A DNA stretch of 64,000 nucleotides from Drechslerella dactyloides (GCA_020064725.1 JAGTWJ010000006.1:620001-684000); one strand, 5' to 3'. Shown: positions 24,272-37,002, counted from the first letter of the stretch. Translations and numbers: made by a program. Notes: generated by a model from the sequence alone, not told the origin.

Positions 24272-25388
24272 ATGTCACATGTACATGGGTATTCTTTGCG
24301 AGAAGCCGGCTCGAATAACATTCCCACGATCTCAATGCATACCGCCCCTGACATTCCGGAGCTTAGAAAGACATCCCCTCCGCCCTTTGAAAACTGCACA
24401 ATCGCGCCGGAACTGGCTTCCGACACGGAGTCTCGTTCCAGGGCGAGATTTCGGTCCAAATCACCCGCCACCTTGCAGAACACACCCTGCCAAAAATCTC
24501 CCGCCTCGGGCCCCAAATCTCCTGATGGATTCTTGTCGCCCCCGTCGAGCGTGTGGCGAAGTTTTTCGCGCAGTCCTAGCCCATTAGGCTTGATTCCGAT
24601 TCACCAGACGTTTCGTAAGCTAGTAAGTTCGCAGTCTGCGTCACCGTTGTATCAAAGTTCCACTTGTTAATTCGATCTTCTGTTAGATACATCGTCACGA
24701 GATTCCGCGGAAGGCGCTACATGTTTCCATTGGATTCCTCGTGTTGCATTTGTATCGCACGGGTGTTCAACCGGCAGTCATCGCACCTGTTTTGGGCTAC
24801 GCTCTGATTCCAATCGTCTCGGCAGACGTCTTGAGGTTTTTATCTCCGTCCTTCAATTGGCTCTACATACGAGTCCTGGGCGCCTTGATGCGAGAGTCCG
24901 AATTCTCCGGTTGGAATGGAGTCATCTGGTATATGGTTGGTGCATGGACGGTCCTTGTGGTATTTCCCAAAGACATTGCAACCTTATCCATCCTGCTATT
25001 ATCGTGGTGTGATACTGCTGCGAGCACCTTCGGCAGATTATTTGGACGTTACACGCCCCGAATTCGTCGAGGTAAAAGCTTCGCTGGTTCACTGGCAGCC
25101 TTGCTTGTCGGAAGCGCAACTACCTTTTTGTTCTACGGTTTCGTCGTACCGGAAACGCCATTCTGGTCAGATGATCCGGTGAATGCTCTAAGCTATGGAG
25201 GATCCCTTTGGCTCCCCACCCTCGGTAGAGTGGGAGGGCGGGTTGCTTTGGGAATTGTGAGCATCGTAACAGGCATCATCGGCTCTGCTAGCGAACTGGT
25301 TGATGTTTGGGGGCTTGACGACAACGTCGTAATTCCTGTACTAAGTGCCGCCGGAATATGGGGGTTCCTTCGGGTGTTTACAGACTAG
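24272..25388 (+). CDS. DGK1: CTP-dependent diacylglycerol kinase (Dgk1/Hsd1 type)
   Basis: There are two exons, 24,272-24,622 and 24,687-25,388, with donor GTAAGT, acceptor TTAG and phase 0, giving 350 residues. The first about 105 residues are disordered and rich in serine and proline, with RSFSRSPSPLG. The conserved part begins FRKLIHRHEIPRKALH across the splice junction, with HEIPRK at about residues 121-126. At least five hydrophobic segments follow. The charged loop SWCDTAASTFGRLFGRYTPR and the GKSFAGSLAA motif are hallmarks of the yeast Dgk1/dolichol kinase/phosphatidate cytidylyltransferase superfamily. The enzyme uses CTP to phosphorylate diacylglycerol to phosphatidic acid at the nuclear/ER membrane. 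I chose ATG 24,272 because it is the first ATG in frame. It converges on the cyclophilin gene. Confidence 0.88.
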
Positions 25389-25748
25389 GTAAATTAAAAC
25401 GACGGCTCATGCAGTACAGCCATTATACCTCGGGTCTGTATCTTGTATCATCACCTCCTTGGAGATTGTATATAGTAGCATTATTGCCGAGAAAACGTTG
25501 ATTAACGATTCCCAATACGACCGCCAACGTGAATGCTAAATCCTCTTGAAGGGCTGTGATCCTGCCCTTCGTAGTCTGAAGAACTCGTGATTAGCAAATC
25601 CGGAGCCCACCGATACAGTCGGACTATACGGCCGCCATACTAGGGCGGCCCCGAGCCAGCTCACTCGGCGGTTGCTTCAGCTTAAGGCAAAGCAACTACC
25701 TGCATCCTTGAAAGGTAATACTCCTGGCCTAGTTCCCATAAGAAATAG
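25389..25748. other. Convergent 3' intergenic region
   Basis: These 360 bp lie between two converging genes and no coding sequence is seen. They should contain both polyadenylation regions. Confidence 0.5.
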
Positions 25749-26404
25749 CTAGTAGATCCCACGGGTTGCAAGAGGGTTTGCATGAATCGTGACGCTTTGG
25801 ATGCAGACTTGTTCCAGCGGTCGATGCTTTTTATCTACCTCTAACGCTTCGAACTTTTCAAGAGTGCCACCCTCCTCCGCCCCCTCGATAACTTTACCGA
25901 ATATCGTGTTCTTGCCATCTAGGTGGGTATGCTTGGCATAGGTTATGAAAAACTGTGTCCCATTGGTATTTGGTTTCCCAGAATTCGCCATTGACACCAC
26001 TCCTCGGGAGTTATGCCTTAAGGATGGTCGGATCTCGTCTTCAAATTGAGCACCGTATATGGGATTTCCGATAGATTTGCCGGGGTTCACGGTCGATGGG
26101 TCCCCAGTTTGGAGAATGAAAGTCGATATGGAGCGGTGGAATATGCATCCGTCATAATATCCAGAGGCGCACAGGGCAAGAAAGTTCTGAGTCAGAATAG
26201 AGATGTCAGACCTTCTTTTGACGTATGCACAACGGCGCAATGGACGGTAATACTTGTGCAGTTTTGGGGACGGCTTCACAAAACACCTCTATCTTTATAT
26301 CTCCAAGATCTGTATGAAGCTATGACAGTGGGCTGGGTCAGACATGGGTTGGGAAATGACTTGGAGTGATAAGAGGAAGGGAAGTGACTCACGGTGACAG
26401 ACAT
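25749..26404 (-). CDS. cyp10: Peptidyl-prolyl cis-trans isomerase, PPIL3/Cyp10-type cyclophilin
   Basis: There are three exons on the minus strand: 26,393-26,404 (only MSVT), 26,254-26,319 and 25,749-26,186. They give 171 residues, close to the family's 160-170. The phases are all 0, with donors GTGAGT and GTATTA. The start MSVTLHTDLGDIKIEVF, the FHR motif at about residues 42-44, LQTGDP, GVVSMANSG and TQFFITYA are classic cyclophilin features. The C-terminal ITIHANP-like end (VTIHANPLA) is typical of the PPIL3 subgroup, which associates with spliceosomes in other eukaryotes. It is small, single-domain and predicted nuclear or cytosolic with no signal peptide. The 12-base first exon is easy for gene finders to miss. 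Confidence 0.93.
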
Positions 26405-27304
26405 GGTGAATATATTTTCCGATACGGGGGAAGTAGAAGTTCCCAGGCACCTACTAGGCAAGCACTTCTTAGTTGTACAAGTTAAGTAAGTACTTACTTA
26501 TAATGTGTATAGGTTTCATTGAACGTTTCCTACGGGACGTTTCCTGCAATCACTAACCCAAGTAAGTACTTACCTACCTAAATAAGTAAGTATTTATTAA
26601 ATAACTCTTGCCCACACAGGTAACTTTGGTTGAGTCTTTCCGGCCTTCTTTGGGAGGCAGGTTTCATGGGTTTTTTTGTTGATGTAATAGGCCAGGATCC
26701 ACCACTGCGAAAAAAATAAAAAAAGTCAAAGTCAAAAACTTCAGCACAGGTGTTGTTAGGTTCATAACAGCCTCAGCATGCGCAGGGCCCAAGATGTTAA
26801 ATGTGCACGACGCAACAAACAACAACACAACTTTCTGCCACGAGTATGGGGTCTTATGATACATGCGTAGAAATGCCTCAGTACATTACATTTGATGTAT
26901 CGTTGTATACGGTGTGCGATGCGAGTTCTTGGACTATGTCTCCGAAAATAAGGCTGATATAAAAACTTGCTAGAAAGAAGAGTTTCAATGATCCTTAGAC
27001 CAGATGTTCGGTAGGAAAAGAGCAAGCAAGCGGTATAACTCAGCAAACTATCACAGGAAGATTGTTTCGGGTGAGATCGCGCAAGCGATATATGATTCCA
27101 ACAGGCCACTGAAGATTTCGTGAGTGGTCATCGAGAATATTGGAGTGACCTCACAAGCTCACTGATTTCATGGCATCAAAGACTGTGATGGTACAGTGGT
27201 ATGCATAAACTAGGTGATTGCCTTATATTGGAACATCAGCTGGCTCATTGGCTAATGTGGGCATCTTATTCCATAACGGCGGATTAGCGAGCAAGGTTCT
27301 ATCT
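26405..27304. other. Intergenic region, 0.9 kb, with palindromic GTAAGTACTTAC motifs
   Basis: No gene is recognised. Open frames at 26,664-27,109 on the minus strand are cysteine- and arginine-rich with no domain and look accidental. Bases 26,483-26,600 hold several AAGTAAGTACTTAC-type palindromes, annotated separately. The left part is the promoter of the cyclophilin gene. Confidence 0.5.
26483..26600. repeat. Cluster of TAAGTAAGTACTTACTTA palindromes
   Basis: Bases 26,483-26,500 form a perfect 18-bp palindrome. A second, AGTAAGTACTTAC, lies at 26,561-26,573, and AATAAGTAAGTATTTATT follows at about 26,581. Related motifs recur at 44,170-44,200 and 45,470-45,491. Confidence 0.7.
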
Positions 27305-28534
27305 TCAGAAGACACTGATATAATTCCCAATCCTGTCCTTTTGGTTTTGCGCTATACATTCTGCAATCCATGTGATATTTCGGATCTCCTAGAGGGGACT
27401 GAGGGTCAGCCATTGGCTTAGAAATTTAGAGAAAAGTTCCTCTCGGAAGCAAAATTCAACTGACCTGCTCCTGTAGCTTTAGCCATGCGTAGACAACTGC
27501 AAAAGTGAAATGATGTGTGAAAGTGTCCTTTGCTAACTCCATTTCTTTCTGGTAGAATATATCTTCCAGGCTTTTTTGCGCACCCCCTAAGTTGCCACTA
27601 GGACCCTGGCCGACGCCACCATGATCAAAGAAGGAACGATATTCTCCAACAATTTCAACCGCGAGCCTTACGGCTTCCGGGTCATCAGCTCGGCTCAGCA
27701 TTAGAGATCCTTCCGGATGGAGTTTGCCGATTTCTGGGTATAGTTTCTTCCGGTCAGCTTTGGAAAGATCCGTACCGAAAGAGTTCAACGTGATATTGAT
27801 CGCCCGTCGGTCAGCCTCGAACCCAAGGATTTCAGACATTAGTTCTGCAGTTGGCGTCCCCTTAAGCGTTGGATCTGTCGTGCAGAAGTCGTGGAATGCC
27901 TCCAAATAGCTCTTGTAAAGTGTGTTGCGCACGATCTCGATATTCAACTCATCCAAGTCCGCGGATCGGAGGTTGTTTTTAAAGAATGGGGCTAGAGGTG
28001 TTTCGACTAGAACGATGCTGTAGAGCTCTTCGATATTGGAGGCCACGCATAGTGCTGGAAGCCCCTCAAAAACACCCAAAGGATGACATCTCTCCAGTAG
28101 GTCCTTTGTATCTCTCTCATGCAACGTCCCGGTAATCAGTAGCGCGACATTATCTATCATGTATGAGTAAGTCAGGAAGTCCATGAATTTGGCAAGAGCG
28201 CCAGTTGCCTGAGCTCGGAGGTAGCGGAAGTCTTGGACAAGTTTATCGGTAGCTTTGGTAGCGATAGTCGATGTTGTAAACGGGGGTGCCACATTGGCAA
28301 GCTGTTCGCCGTAGGAAGGAGTTAGCTGTAGTTTGAGATCTATGATTGGCTCGTAGAATTAGCAATGGACAGTATTGTCGGGGAAGAGTGAAGGAGTAGA
28401 CGCGCGCACGTACCGTCCAAAGTCTCGCATTGCGTTAAGTTCGAGTAGTTAGAGCTTGTCAAGAGACTGTTGCGATAGCCCCGGACAATCCCTTCTACGT
28501 AGCCAGAGTGCACGTTAAAAAACAAGCCTTCCAT
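27305..28534 (-). CDS. VMA6: V-type proton ATPase subunit d (Vma6)
   Basis: There are three exons on the minus strand: 28,414-28,534, 27,465-28,339 and 27,305-27,388. They join in phases 1 and 0 to 359 residues, the usual size of this subunit. The N-terminus MEGLFFNVHSGYVEGIVRGY and the C-terminal exon IRNITWIAECIAQNQKDR are diagnostic. Subunit d sits on top of the proteolipid ring of the membrane V0 sector and couples it to the central stalk. The complex acidifies vacuoles. The protein is soluble and peripheral, with no membrane segment seen. It lies head to head with the S0 ribosomal protein gene, about 790 bp apart. Confidence 0.95.
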
Positions 28535-29325
28535 GGTGGATCAAGCAAATGTGACCTGGTCGAATATCGACAGTCTATATGCTAGTGATAGATTGTATGT
28601 TTCCTAGTAAGATGGGTCGGGGAAGCGTCTGGTCAAGTTATTCAGGTATTCGGAGGACGCGCAAATGCCTAGCAAACGGGGAAGGCGATGGCTGGCGATG
28701 GGAAGACGTGTCTTGTGTTGTTGGAGGCTGGGACGTACATAATGCCAAGACCTATATTCACACCAGATAAGATAAGAGTAAATCAGATCAAATCAGATTA
28801 GATTAGATTAGATAAGGGCTGGCCACCTTGCCCTAGAAGCTACCTACCCACCAAGAATAATCCAGCAGCTAGCGGCGCTCAAGTGGCGTCGAAGAAACTC
28901 GGCCGCAGCATTGTAAAATCACAGTCGCCCAGGTTGCCCCTTTAGAAAGTGAGCGTATGTAAAAGAAGAAAAGGCTATATTTAAATGTTACCTAGGTAAT
29001 CAAGTGCCCAGGTACCTACAAATTAGATAGTTGAGTCAAGTACCCAGGCCGACGCCTCTGAGTACTTTCCACTTGGTCGAGCAAGCAAAAAACACTTTTG
29101 TAGGGCAACCAACCTAGCAGCTTCGCCAAAAAACACCTCCACAACACACAGGTATCACTTCCTTTCCACCCTCAAAATTTCTCTCACTCTTTCTTCATCT
29201 TCGGAGAACGAAACTGACGATTCGATCGAACCCTCTACAAGCATCCTCGCCTGTGGCCTTTCAGCTCCATTTCACCTCCGATCACGTCCTATCGCTACTC
29301 GGGGAAATCTCCGGACCAATCAATC
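28535..29325. promoter_or_regulatory. Shared divergent promoter region of the V-ATPase and ribosomal S0 genes
   Basis: There is no gene in this 0.79 kb. A run of AGATTA/AGATAA-like units at 28,768-28,816 includes several GATA-type sites. A pyrimidine-rich tract at about 29,155-29,215 (CTTTCCACC, CTCTCACTCTTTCTTC) directly before the S0 leader is typical of fungal ribosomal-protein promoters. Confidence 0.5.
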
Positions 29326-30455
29326 ATGGCGTCTACCAAGAACCTCCCCGCCATATTCAACGCTACATCGCAAGATATCGAGATGCTCCTGGCAGCTCAA
29401 TGCCATCTCGGCTCGAAAAATCTCCAGGTTAGTATAACTGACACAGACAGGGACTACTCATGGATCTGTCTTCCACCTTCTCGGACGCCTTTGAATATTT
29501 TTCGAGAATACTAATGGCCGAGAATTTGGAATATAGGTCCACATGGAACCCTACCTATGGAAGACTCGACCTGACGGCATCAATATCATCAATATCGGCA
29601 AGACATGGTATGGATAATAGAGAAACCCCGCGTGTAGAGCATTGTGGAAGCCCAAGGAAGGACTAGAACGCGGTTCAAGCCTCAGTCAAGAATGGTCGCT
29701 TACTCGCGTGATGACTTGCTTGGAATAGGGAGAAAATCGTCCTTGCCGCCCGTGTTATTGCTGCCATCGACAATCCAGCTGATGTCTGTGCAATCTCGGC
29801 CCGTCCTTACGGCCAGAGAGCTGTGCTCAAATTCGCTGCACACACCGGTGCAACGGCCATCGCAGGCAGATTTACACCCGGAAACTTTACCAACTACATC
29901 ACTCGATCTTTCAAAGAACCTCGCCTTATCATAGTCACGGACCCAAGGACCGACGCTCAGGCTATCAAAGAAGCTTCATACGTGAACATTCCCGTCATCG
30001 CCCTTTGCGATACCGACTCTCCGACCGAGTTCGTTGACGTTGCCATTCCGACCAACAACAAAGGTCGACACGCAATCGGTTTGATCTGGTGGCTTTTGGC
30101 CAGAGAAGTCCTGCGATTACGCGGAACTCTTGCTAGCCGGGATGTTGATTGGGATGTCATGGTTGATCTGTACTTCTACCGCGACCCTGAGGCGGAGGAC
30201 CAGAAGGATCAAGGCGCAGAGGAATCGAAGGTTGTCGGCGCTGAAGAGGCACCAGCCGCTAATGAATTTGCAAATACTGGTGACTGGGAAGTCTCTGGGC
30301 AAGCTGGAGGGTTCGCACCAGTCCCAACCAGCTCTGGGGCTCCCGGAGGCAGCTGGGACGCAGATGCAGACTGGACAAACACCCAGGCGACTGGAGACTG
30401 GGCTGAGAGCAGTAATGCCCAACCACCTGCAGACCCCCAGGCCAGCGGATGGTAA
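29326..30455 (+). CDS. rps0: 40S ribosomal protein S0 (uS2)
   Basis: There are three exons, 29,326-29,427, 29,537-29,607 and 29,729-30,455, giving 299 residues. Donors are GTTAGT and GTATGG, and the second intron splits a tryptophan codon. The uS2 family landmarks are LAAQCHLGSKNLQ, the INIINIGKTW segment, VCAISARPYGQRAVLKFA, RFTPGNFTN and GLIWWLLAREVLRLRG. The C-terminal about 90 residues are acidic with repeated GDWE/ADW motifs, as in the eukaryotic laminin-receptor-type S0/SA. It is a structural component of the small subunit, needed for late 20S pre-rRNA processing in yeast. Confidence 0.96.
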
Positions 30456-31531
30456 TGCATTGCAAAACACCCAGGATATTTTGTCTATCTTCACCTTTGT
30501 CGCTATTCAGGCTTCTCCTTGTTTCCCGTATCTTCTTTTCGTTGGAATTTCCTATACTCCTGCCCCTCCTCCCTTCTTTCTCAGCAGTTAAATCTGCGAA
30601 CATAAACACTCGGAGCGTCAACTCCTCATCCAGTATCATACACCCCGTCACGCAAGCTTCCTTATTTGCTTTACATAATACTCGTTTCTTCTTTGTACGT
30701 ATCATTTCGATGGGTTTCATAAGGATGCGCCACATTTCTACTTCCCTTTTTATCAAACAATGTCTTGTCCTTTCCTTTTTCCTTCGCATTCTCTTCATAT
30801 TCTATGGTATTCCTCACTTTGTTTGATAAGGGCGTTTTCGTTGCGTCGAATCTGACGAATCCACGCCAATGGAGAAGACTTCTGGACGAGACATGACAGC
30901 AAACTTCTATTGTGCGAAAGCCATACGCATATCAATTATGAGTCTGGCTTAGAGCCTCGGGTTCCATCTGCGTAGCTCCTTTTGAGTAGATTTGAATTGC
31001 CGTGGGACTGAGTGAAATCGAGAGGATGGACCTAACGTCCGGCGGCAAACAGTGTTCTGTACTGGCATCCGCGACTCGTCGCTAGGATAGCCCCTAGCCT
31101 CAAGACTAAGAGGCTAAAATAACCCCAGAGTACATGTACTGATGCATACATGCTTTATCTAAACCGTGCAAGTACTTAATTTTCATAAGCACTCACTTGG
31201 TCACACAGATCCATACATAAGTACACACGAACTTGCAACCTCGCGTTCTTAAACCGACCAACTTGAAGTTCTTGTCGTTGTTCAACAGGAGCTGCCGTGC
31301 CCCAGCCGACAAACACTTGAGTAGAACAAACCTTGCCAGCAGCTCCAACAATTCCCCTGCCACTACCATTCTCCATCTTCACTCACATTTGCACGCCAGC
31401 AGATCCTCTGGAATCACGCGACTACGACGCTTCGTCAACCTTCGCTGAATTGCATGTCTAGCGTCCAGACTTGGGGTGTTTCAATCTGCCCCTCGTGTGG
31501 TTAATGCCCTCTGGAATCACATCCCACCGAT
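30456..31531. other. Intergenic region, 1.08 kb
   Basis: The first part is pyrimidine-rich and probably the S0 3' leader. No gene is recognised. Overlapping short frames on both strands lack domains. The right part precedes the J-domain gene and is probably its promoter. Confidence 0.5.
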
Positions 31532-34500
31532 ATGCCGAAAGAAGACGTGACAGTTGATCACTACGCGGCTCTCGGGATATCTGTAACCGCTACTGCAGAC
31601 GAAATACGGAAGCAGTTTCGGAAATTAGGTGCGGTGCATGCGCGCGTGGCGTTTATATCAAAAGCTGACGGCTCTTATAGCTCTGAAATACCATCCTGAC
31701 CGAAATCCGGGTCGAGAGGCCGAGTTCAATGCGAAGTTCCAACAGATACAAGCCGCCCACGAGCTTCTGACCGACGCTGTCAGACGGAAACTGTATGACC
31801 GGTCCCGGCTATACCACACCAATTTCAGCAAGACCAAAGCAGAGCAATACACTGAGGCATCCGCTGCCTCTCGTGAGCCGCCATCAAGAAAGTACAGCGC
31901 AACTGGCGCGACAAGATCTAGCTTTCCCCATGCGCATCCGCGAACCGGGGAACCGCACTTCTCTCCTTCTTCCAAAACACAATGGGAGCAATCTAGCCGC
32001 CATTATAACCAAAATGGGCCTTCGGCCTGGAAAGCTACACACGAAAAATGGCCGCCACGCACAACTCGTGAAACACCGCGAACGCCCAAGAAAACGCGCG
32101 AAAACCCTTATGCGAGTCCAGACGCAGACCCACGATCGTCACGTGAGCAATTCTACACTAAGACTTACAAAGATGACGGTTCGGGCGGCGGGACGCCGCT
32201 GAAGCATAGCTTCTTTGGTGACAGGAACCCCAGGGAAAGAGAGTGGATGGATTCGCCGACGGATGCCAGAACTACAGGAAATTCCAATCGCAATGGCAGC
32301 AACATATGGGAAACGAAATCATCATCCGAAGAAGATGCCCCGAGAACTTCGACGTTCTATGCCTACACCCCACAGACCCGATTGAGGACCAATTTGCGCG
32401 ACACAAGTCCTGACAAACCCACGGCGCATGGCATAAATCAGACAACCGGCACCAGCGGGAAAAATACTGCTGCAAGCCCAGGCGACCCATCCGTATCCCC
32501 ACTTCGGTCTGGGCCCTTCCCAAGATCACAGACAACGCGGGATCAAAGAGATTATGGCGAGCAGCAAATTCCTCCCCAGGCCCACGACCGACGTAAGAGC
32601 AGCTCCTCCATTGGTCTGGATGGCCCAGAAAGACGAAAATTCTCTTATTTATTCAATGAAGATGGCTCGCGAAGGCCACATAGACCTGCAAAACAAAATG
32701 GAGGAAGCGATCAAGACGTAGAAGAGGATTTATTGTTTAAAAGCAGGAACATACCAATTCGACAGTCATACCCGTCATCACGGCGTAATACCCTAGACCG
32801 AGACCCAATTCCGTCGAAACTGCCGTCAGACCCTAAGGCTACCAATGGTGTCAAGCATGCAGACCGCTCACGATTCAATCCGCCTTCCTCCAGCCAAACC
32901 GAGGGTATGTGATACGTGCAATCAGTCATGCGTAAAATAGCTAACTCATTTTCAGCAGGCTTCCAGACGCCGCTCAATCCATTCAAACCGTAAGTTGTCC
33001 TATCGAAAGTATACTTAGCGAGCGCATTATCAATAACTTCCTCTAGGTTCGAGGCGGGACGATCATCTCCTATCAGCGCATCCCCGGTCGAACAAAATCA
33101 GCACCCCCAAACGTTCTCTATGGCGGACTGGAATGCAATGTTCAGCAGCGACGAGAATATATTTGCCGTCCCTGTTCGAAAAGGACAACAAAGCCCTCGG
33201 AAGGTTCCAGTGATACCAAAAATACAGACCACTTTCAATTCCGGAAATGTCCAACTCAACTTCTCACGACCACGACCAACATCAACATCAGCTGAGGCCT
33301 CCAGCAAAACCAACGACTCTGTCCAGGACAAACAATCGTTTGGTCCCGACTTAGCTGAATCTCTAGAAAGCAACAGTGCGCAGGATAACTTTTCCAAAAA
33401 CACATTTGCATTTGAAGATTGGGAGAAGGCCTTTTCAGAGAACAATCCTTTCAATGTAAACCCCAATCAGCAGAATGCTTCTAGCGCTGCGGCACGGTCG
33501 ACATCAAGGCATCGCAAAGCCACCAACATGAAGAAGAGTGCTGCGCCATTCCCTCAAACAAAAACACCAAACACAGATGGGACCCCTCATCCGGAAGGCC
33601 ATCCTACAGATGGACTTCCAAAAATGCCATCTGAGAGTCCTGAAGCCTTCCATTCGCAGTCATCTGACCCGGTTTATCAGCAAGCTGCTCAGAGTGGGAA
33701 CCCCCAGACAAGCAACATGCCCTCGCCTCTTGCAATGGATATTGACACGCCGCGAGAGAGTCCAAAACCCGCACCAGCTATCCCAGTTACACCCGCAAAT
33801 CGCAATTTCACAACGATGCGAAACTCTGGAATATACCACAGTCCCACTGTATCTGATGAGAATCCAGTATCTCCGATTAAAGGTCATGGTCCGCCAATAT
33901 CTCCATTGAGGGCAGAGGAGGTCCCACGCCGAGATGAAGATACGGAGGGCCAGTCCCCGATAAGCTCTACTTGTAGATCTCCACCCCCGGACCCAGAGGC
34001 TGGGGAAATACCTCCGGCAACTACGTCGTCCATAAATTTAGACACCCTTCGTGGGGTTGAGCCGATGACATATGCATCTTCAGCTGGGCTAGATGGAAGT
34101 TGGAGGGGGATGCAAGATACTCTACCATTCAACTCGAAGGCGGCACCGGTATTGAATCTTTCCCCATCTCCTCCACCACAGCGAACACCAATTATGATTC
34201 CTACGCCGCCCGAAGCCCCTACAATGCCATCCGTGCCCTCCGCCGCATCATACGACCGAGTTTGCGCAGCTATGACAGTGTATCAGACTCATTGGAACGA
34301 GTATAATGCTAAGATCGTGAATCATTTAAGGGCTCGACTTGAAACAGATGTGCTTCGATGCGCGCAAAACAAGGGCTTTGCAACGGGTACAAGTAGTAAC
34401 CCTAAAGCCGGTGTTCAAATTGATCTCACTCAAACACAGAAGGCTCTAGCTGAATTGGAAGAGGACGAGCAAGTCCGTGGGAAATGGCATGCCGCTATTA

Positions 34501-34574
34501 AAAAGCATACATGCGCTTTAATGCAATGGAAGAAATATTTGGAACAGCTCCATACTGCAGGCGAGCTAAGCTGA
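31532..34574 (+). CDS. J-domain (DnaJ-type) protein with long disordered tail
   Basis: There are four exons: 31,532-31,628, 31,681-32,904, 32,956-32,989 and 33,047-34,574. They join in phase to about 960 residues. The J domain occupies about residues 8-75: DHYAALGISVTATADEIRKQ, then ALKYHPDRNPG with the HPD triad at 37-39, then FQQIQAAHELLTD and RKLYD. The remaining roughly 880 residues are low complexity, rich in serine, proline, threonine and arginine. The last about 120 residues look more helical and contain YQTHWNEYNAKIVNHLRARL and WHAAIKKHTCALMQWKKYLE. J-domain proteins recruit and stimulate Hsp70. The substrate here is unknown, and the class is DNAJC-like because no Gly/Phe or zinc region is seen. 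The acceptor of exon 3 could be 3 bases further on. It converges on the histidine gene. Confidence 0.88.
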
Positions 34575-34962
34575 ACTGTTGTGGGTTGTTATATTTCAGG
34601 GAGCATACTTGAACGCGTCCATGTGGCATTTTACAATGGACGAAGGGGTTGATTTTGTATTGCTGTTGCGTCCGACGATTCATTCACCAAAAGATACCCC
34701 ATACATCGTGTATATTTTCGGCACTGGATTTTGGTAAACTCGAGCCCGCGTATAACGCAAGAGTATGGAAGCAGGTCCTTGGTTGTTTCACGATATTCTA
34801 GTCAGGACTCATCCCCATATCAAGAGCTAACTATGGTTTTTTCTGTAACCCAATATCTCCTACTTTTTCCAATAGTCTATTAACACGAATATACACATCA
34901 ACCAGTAGTTTCTATATATTAAAGTTAGGCCCTGCTGTCGGGTGTGGGGAGGCCAGGCGGTA
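34575..34962. other. Convergent 3' intergenic region
   Basis: These 388 bp lie between converging genes and no coding sequence is recognised. Confidence 0.5.
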
Positions 34963-36343
34963 TTATATCTCCTGAAAGACTTCCTCCAGTTTTGCCATCA
35001 GTTTTGCAGTTTCCAGCTCTGTGCCGATAGTTATTCTCAAACACCCATTACAACCTGGCTCATCTCCACGGTATCTGACAACGACACCCTTGTTTTCTGC
35101 AAGTCTTGCGTATACCTTTTTCGCACTCACATTATCTGGATTCCCATTTCTATTCAGGATTTCGACAAGCAAAAAGTTGGCGTCGAACCCACCCACAAAC
35201 CGGCCGATCCGTTGCACACGAGGCAGTTGTTTAATAAGCCAAGCTCTTTGCCTAAGGATTTGATTTCGATAGTTTTTCATTAAATCTTGTCCCGACTGGG
35301 AGACAGTTTCCCTTGCGAGCGCAGAAGTTAACGACGAAACATTGTACGGCGCTTTGAGGTTGTTGAGAAGACTGGCAATTTCGACGGGTGCGAATGCGAA
35401 GCCGAGGCTAAAGAAGAGGGCTCAATACGGCGTATGGGCAAGCGTCTCTGGAAGTGTTAACATACCGGATACCAGCCATCCCAAAAGCCTTCGAGAGAGT
35501 TTGCATCACAACCAAGTTTGGGTAATCGTTTACCCAATGAGCTAGACTCATATTTTCTGATGCAAAATCTATGTATGCTTCGTCGAGGACGACGATGCCA
35601 TTCCAATTGAACTCGAGGAGCCCTTTCAGACGCTCGGGTTCAACGAGCTTGCCTGTGGGATTCCCAGGCGAGCAGATGTAGACCAACTTGATGCACGGAT
35701 CATTCTGCAACCGATTCTTGATCAAATGGGGCTGGATATCGAAGCTGGGACACTGCCCTTCTATGTCTAGGGGCACATGGACGACTTCAATATCGTTGAT
35801 CTGTGCCGCAACCGCGTACATGCCGTATGTAGGAGGGCATATCAGTATTTTGTCTACCCCAGGCACGCAGAAGCATCTGATCAGGCTGTCTATTGCCTCA
35901 TCTGACCCGACACCGACAAAAACATTCGCAGGTCTCAGTCGTGCTATAGCAGAGGGGCTCTGCCGAAGGTCACATAGCTGCTGTTTAAGTTCGATTTGGT
36001 GGCTGATAGTCGAGCATCATTGTAAGAATCCGCAGGAAACTGAGGGTCTTGCACGAATAGGATCACCTACGGATCGGGGTATCGGTTCAAATTTGTAAGA
36101 ATAGAGCGTTCAAGTCCATGGTCCGATATATCGCGAGACAGAGATGGGCCATATGAATTCTCATTAGCATCGAGGAGGGTGTTCCTTCCGTCGTCCTTGT
36201 AGTCGCTGATTGGTCGATAGGTCAGCCCATAATGCTCACTTGCCCAATTGGGGCTGGCGGACGAACTCCCTTGCGCATCGGTATGGTCGAAGGGCTAGAA
36301 TGTTCGGCCGCGCACAAGCCCCCAAGTTGAATCCAGAGGCCAT
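34963..36343 (-). CDS. HIS5: Histidinol-phosphate aminotransferase
   Basis: There are four exons on the minus strand: 36,267-36,343, 36,071-36,205, 35,466-36,002 and 34,963-35,407. They join in phase to 397 residues. The product converts imidazole-acetol phosphate and glutamate to histidinol phosphate in histidine synthesis. Family landmarks are an N-terminal FNLGACARPNILALRPYRCA, LLDANENSYGP, NRYPDP, VFVGVGSDEAID, YICSPGNPTGK, VVLDEAYIDFA, and the PLP-lysine motif TLSKAFGMAG with lysine about residue 242, followed by IRLGFAFAP. It is a class II-type PLP aminotransferase, cytosolic. The first intron uses a less common GTTCGT donor, but the reading frame and family match demand it. Confidence 0.94.
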
Positions 36344-37002
36344 CGTCAGTTTCAAAGCTAAGTACTCATGTGTATCTGGGTGGTCGGCAGCAAAGGGGTT
36401 GAGGAAGATTTTTGCGCAGCAAGTTTGCCCTCGCTAAACTTTGTGAGTCAGCTGTAACAACCACTCACACTTCTTGTGCTCGATCTAACAAAAATCGGGT
36501 ACATCAGGGCCTCAGCAACTAAAGCATGCGAGTCGGCATAAGCATCGGGAGGTTAAGAGCCAAGCAACCAAGCAAGCACCCAAGCAAACAATGGCCAAAG
36601 TCACCAAATACCCTCGATAGGGCGAGGCTGAAATCTACGGAGACTCCGATTCTGGATGAGGAAGTATTCGCGGTGACCACAATCATTGAATATAACCACG
36701 ATACCGAATTGACATGTCCCAGGAACTTATAAACCACAGCCTTCTATGTATTAGAATCAACCGTCTAACTACCACATTTTCTGGGAACAACGAACTACAG
36801 GAAAGCGCACCTATTTATCTGCAGGGTGCTACTAATATTTCGTTTCTTGGATCCTCCCTCCCATTCTTCCTCCATTATTGCCGCTGCCGTTGCCGTTGCC
36901 CTGCTGCTCCGACTGTAATAACAGCAAATAGCTCGCGTGGACAGTATATTTTGACTTTCTGCATTTTAGTCTATCCCTTGATCCATGCCTGGAGCGACTT
37001 TG
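36344..37002. other. Intergenic region, 0.66 kb
   Basis: It holds the promoter of the aminotransferase gene and the 3' end of the protease gene, both on the minus strand. No further gene is recognised. A short tandem AAGCAACCAAGCAAGCACC-like tract lies at about 36,560-36,590. Confidence 0.5.

Noticed and set aside
26762..27109. 115-residue frame on the minus strand between the cyclophilin and V-ATPase genes
   Set aside because: It has no domain, cysteine/arginine-rich random composition and no supporting splice pattern.
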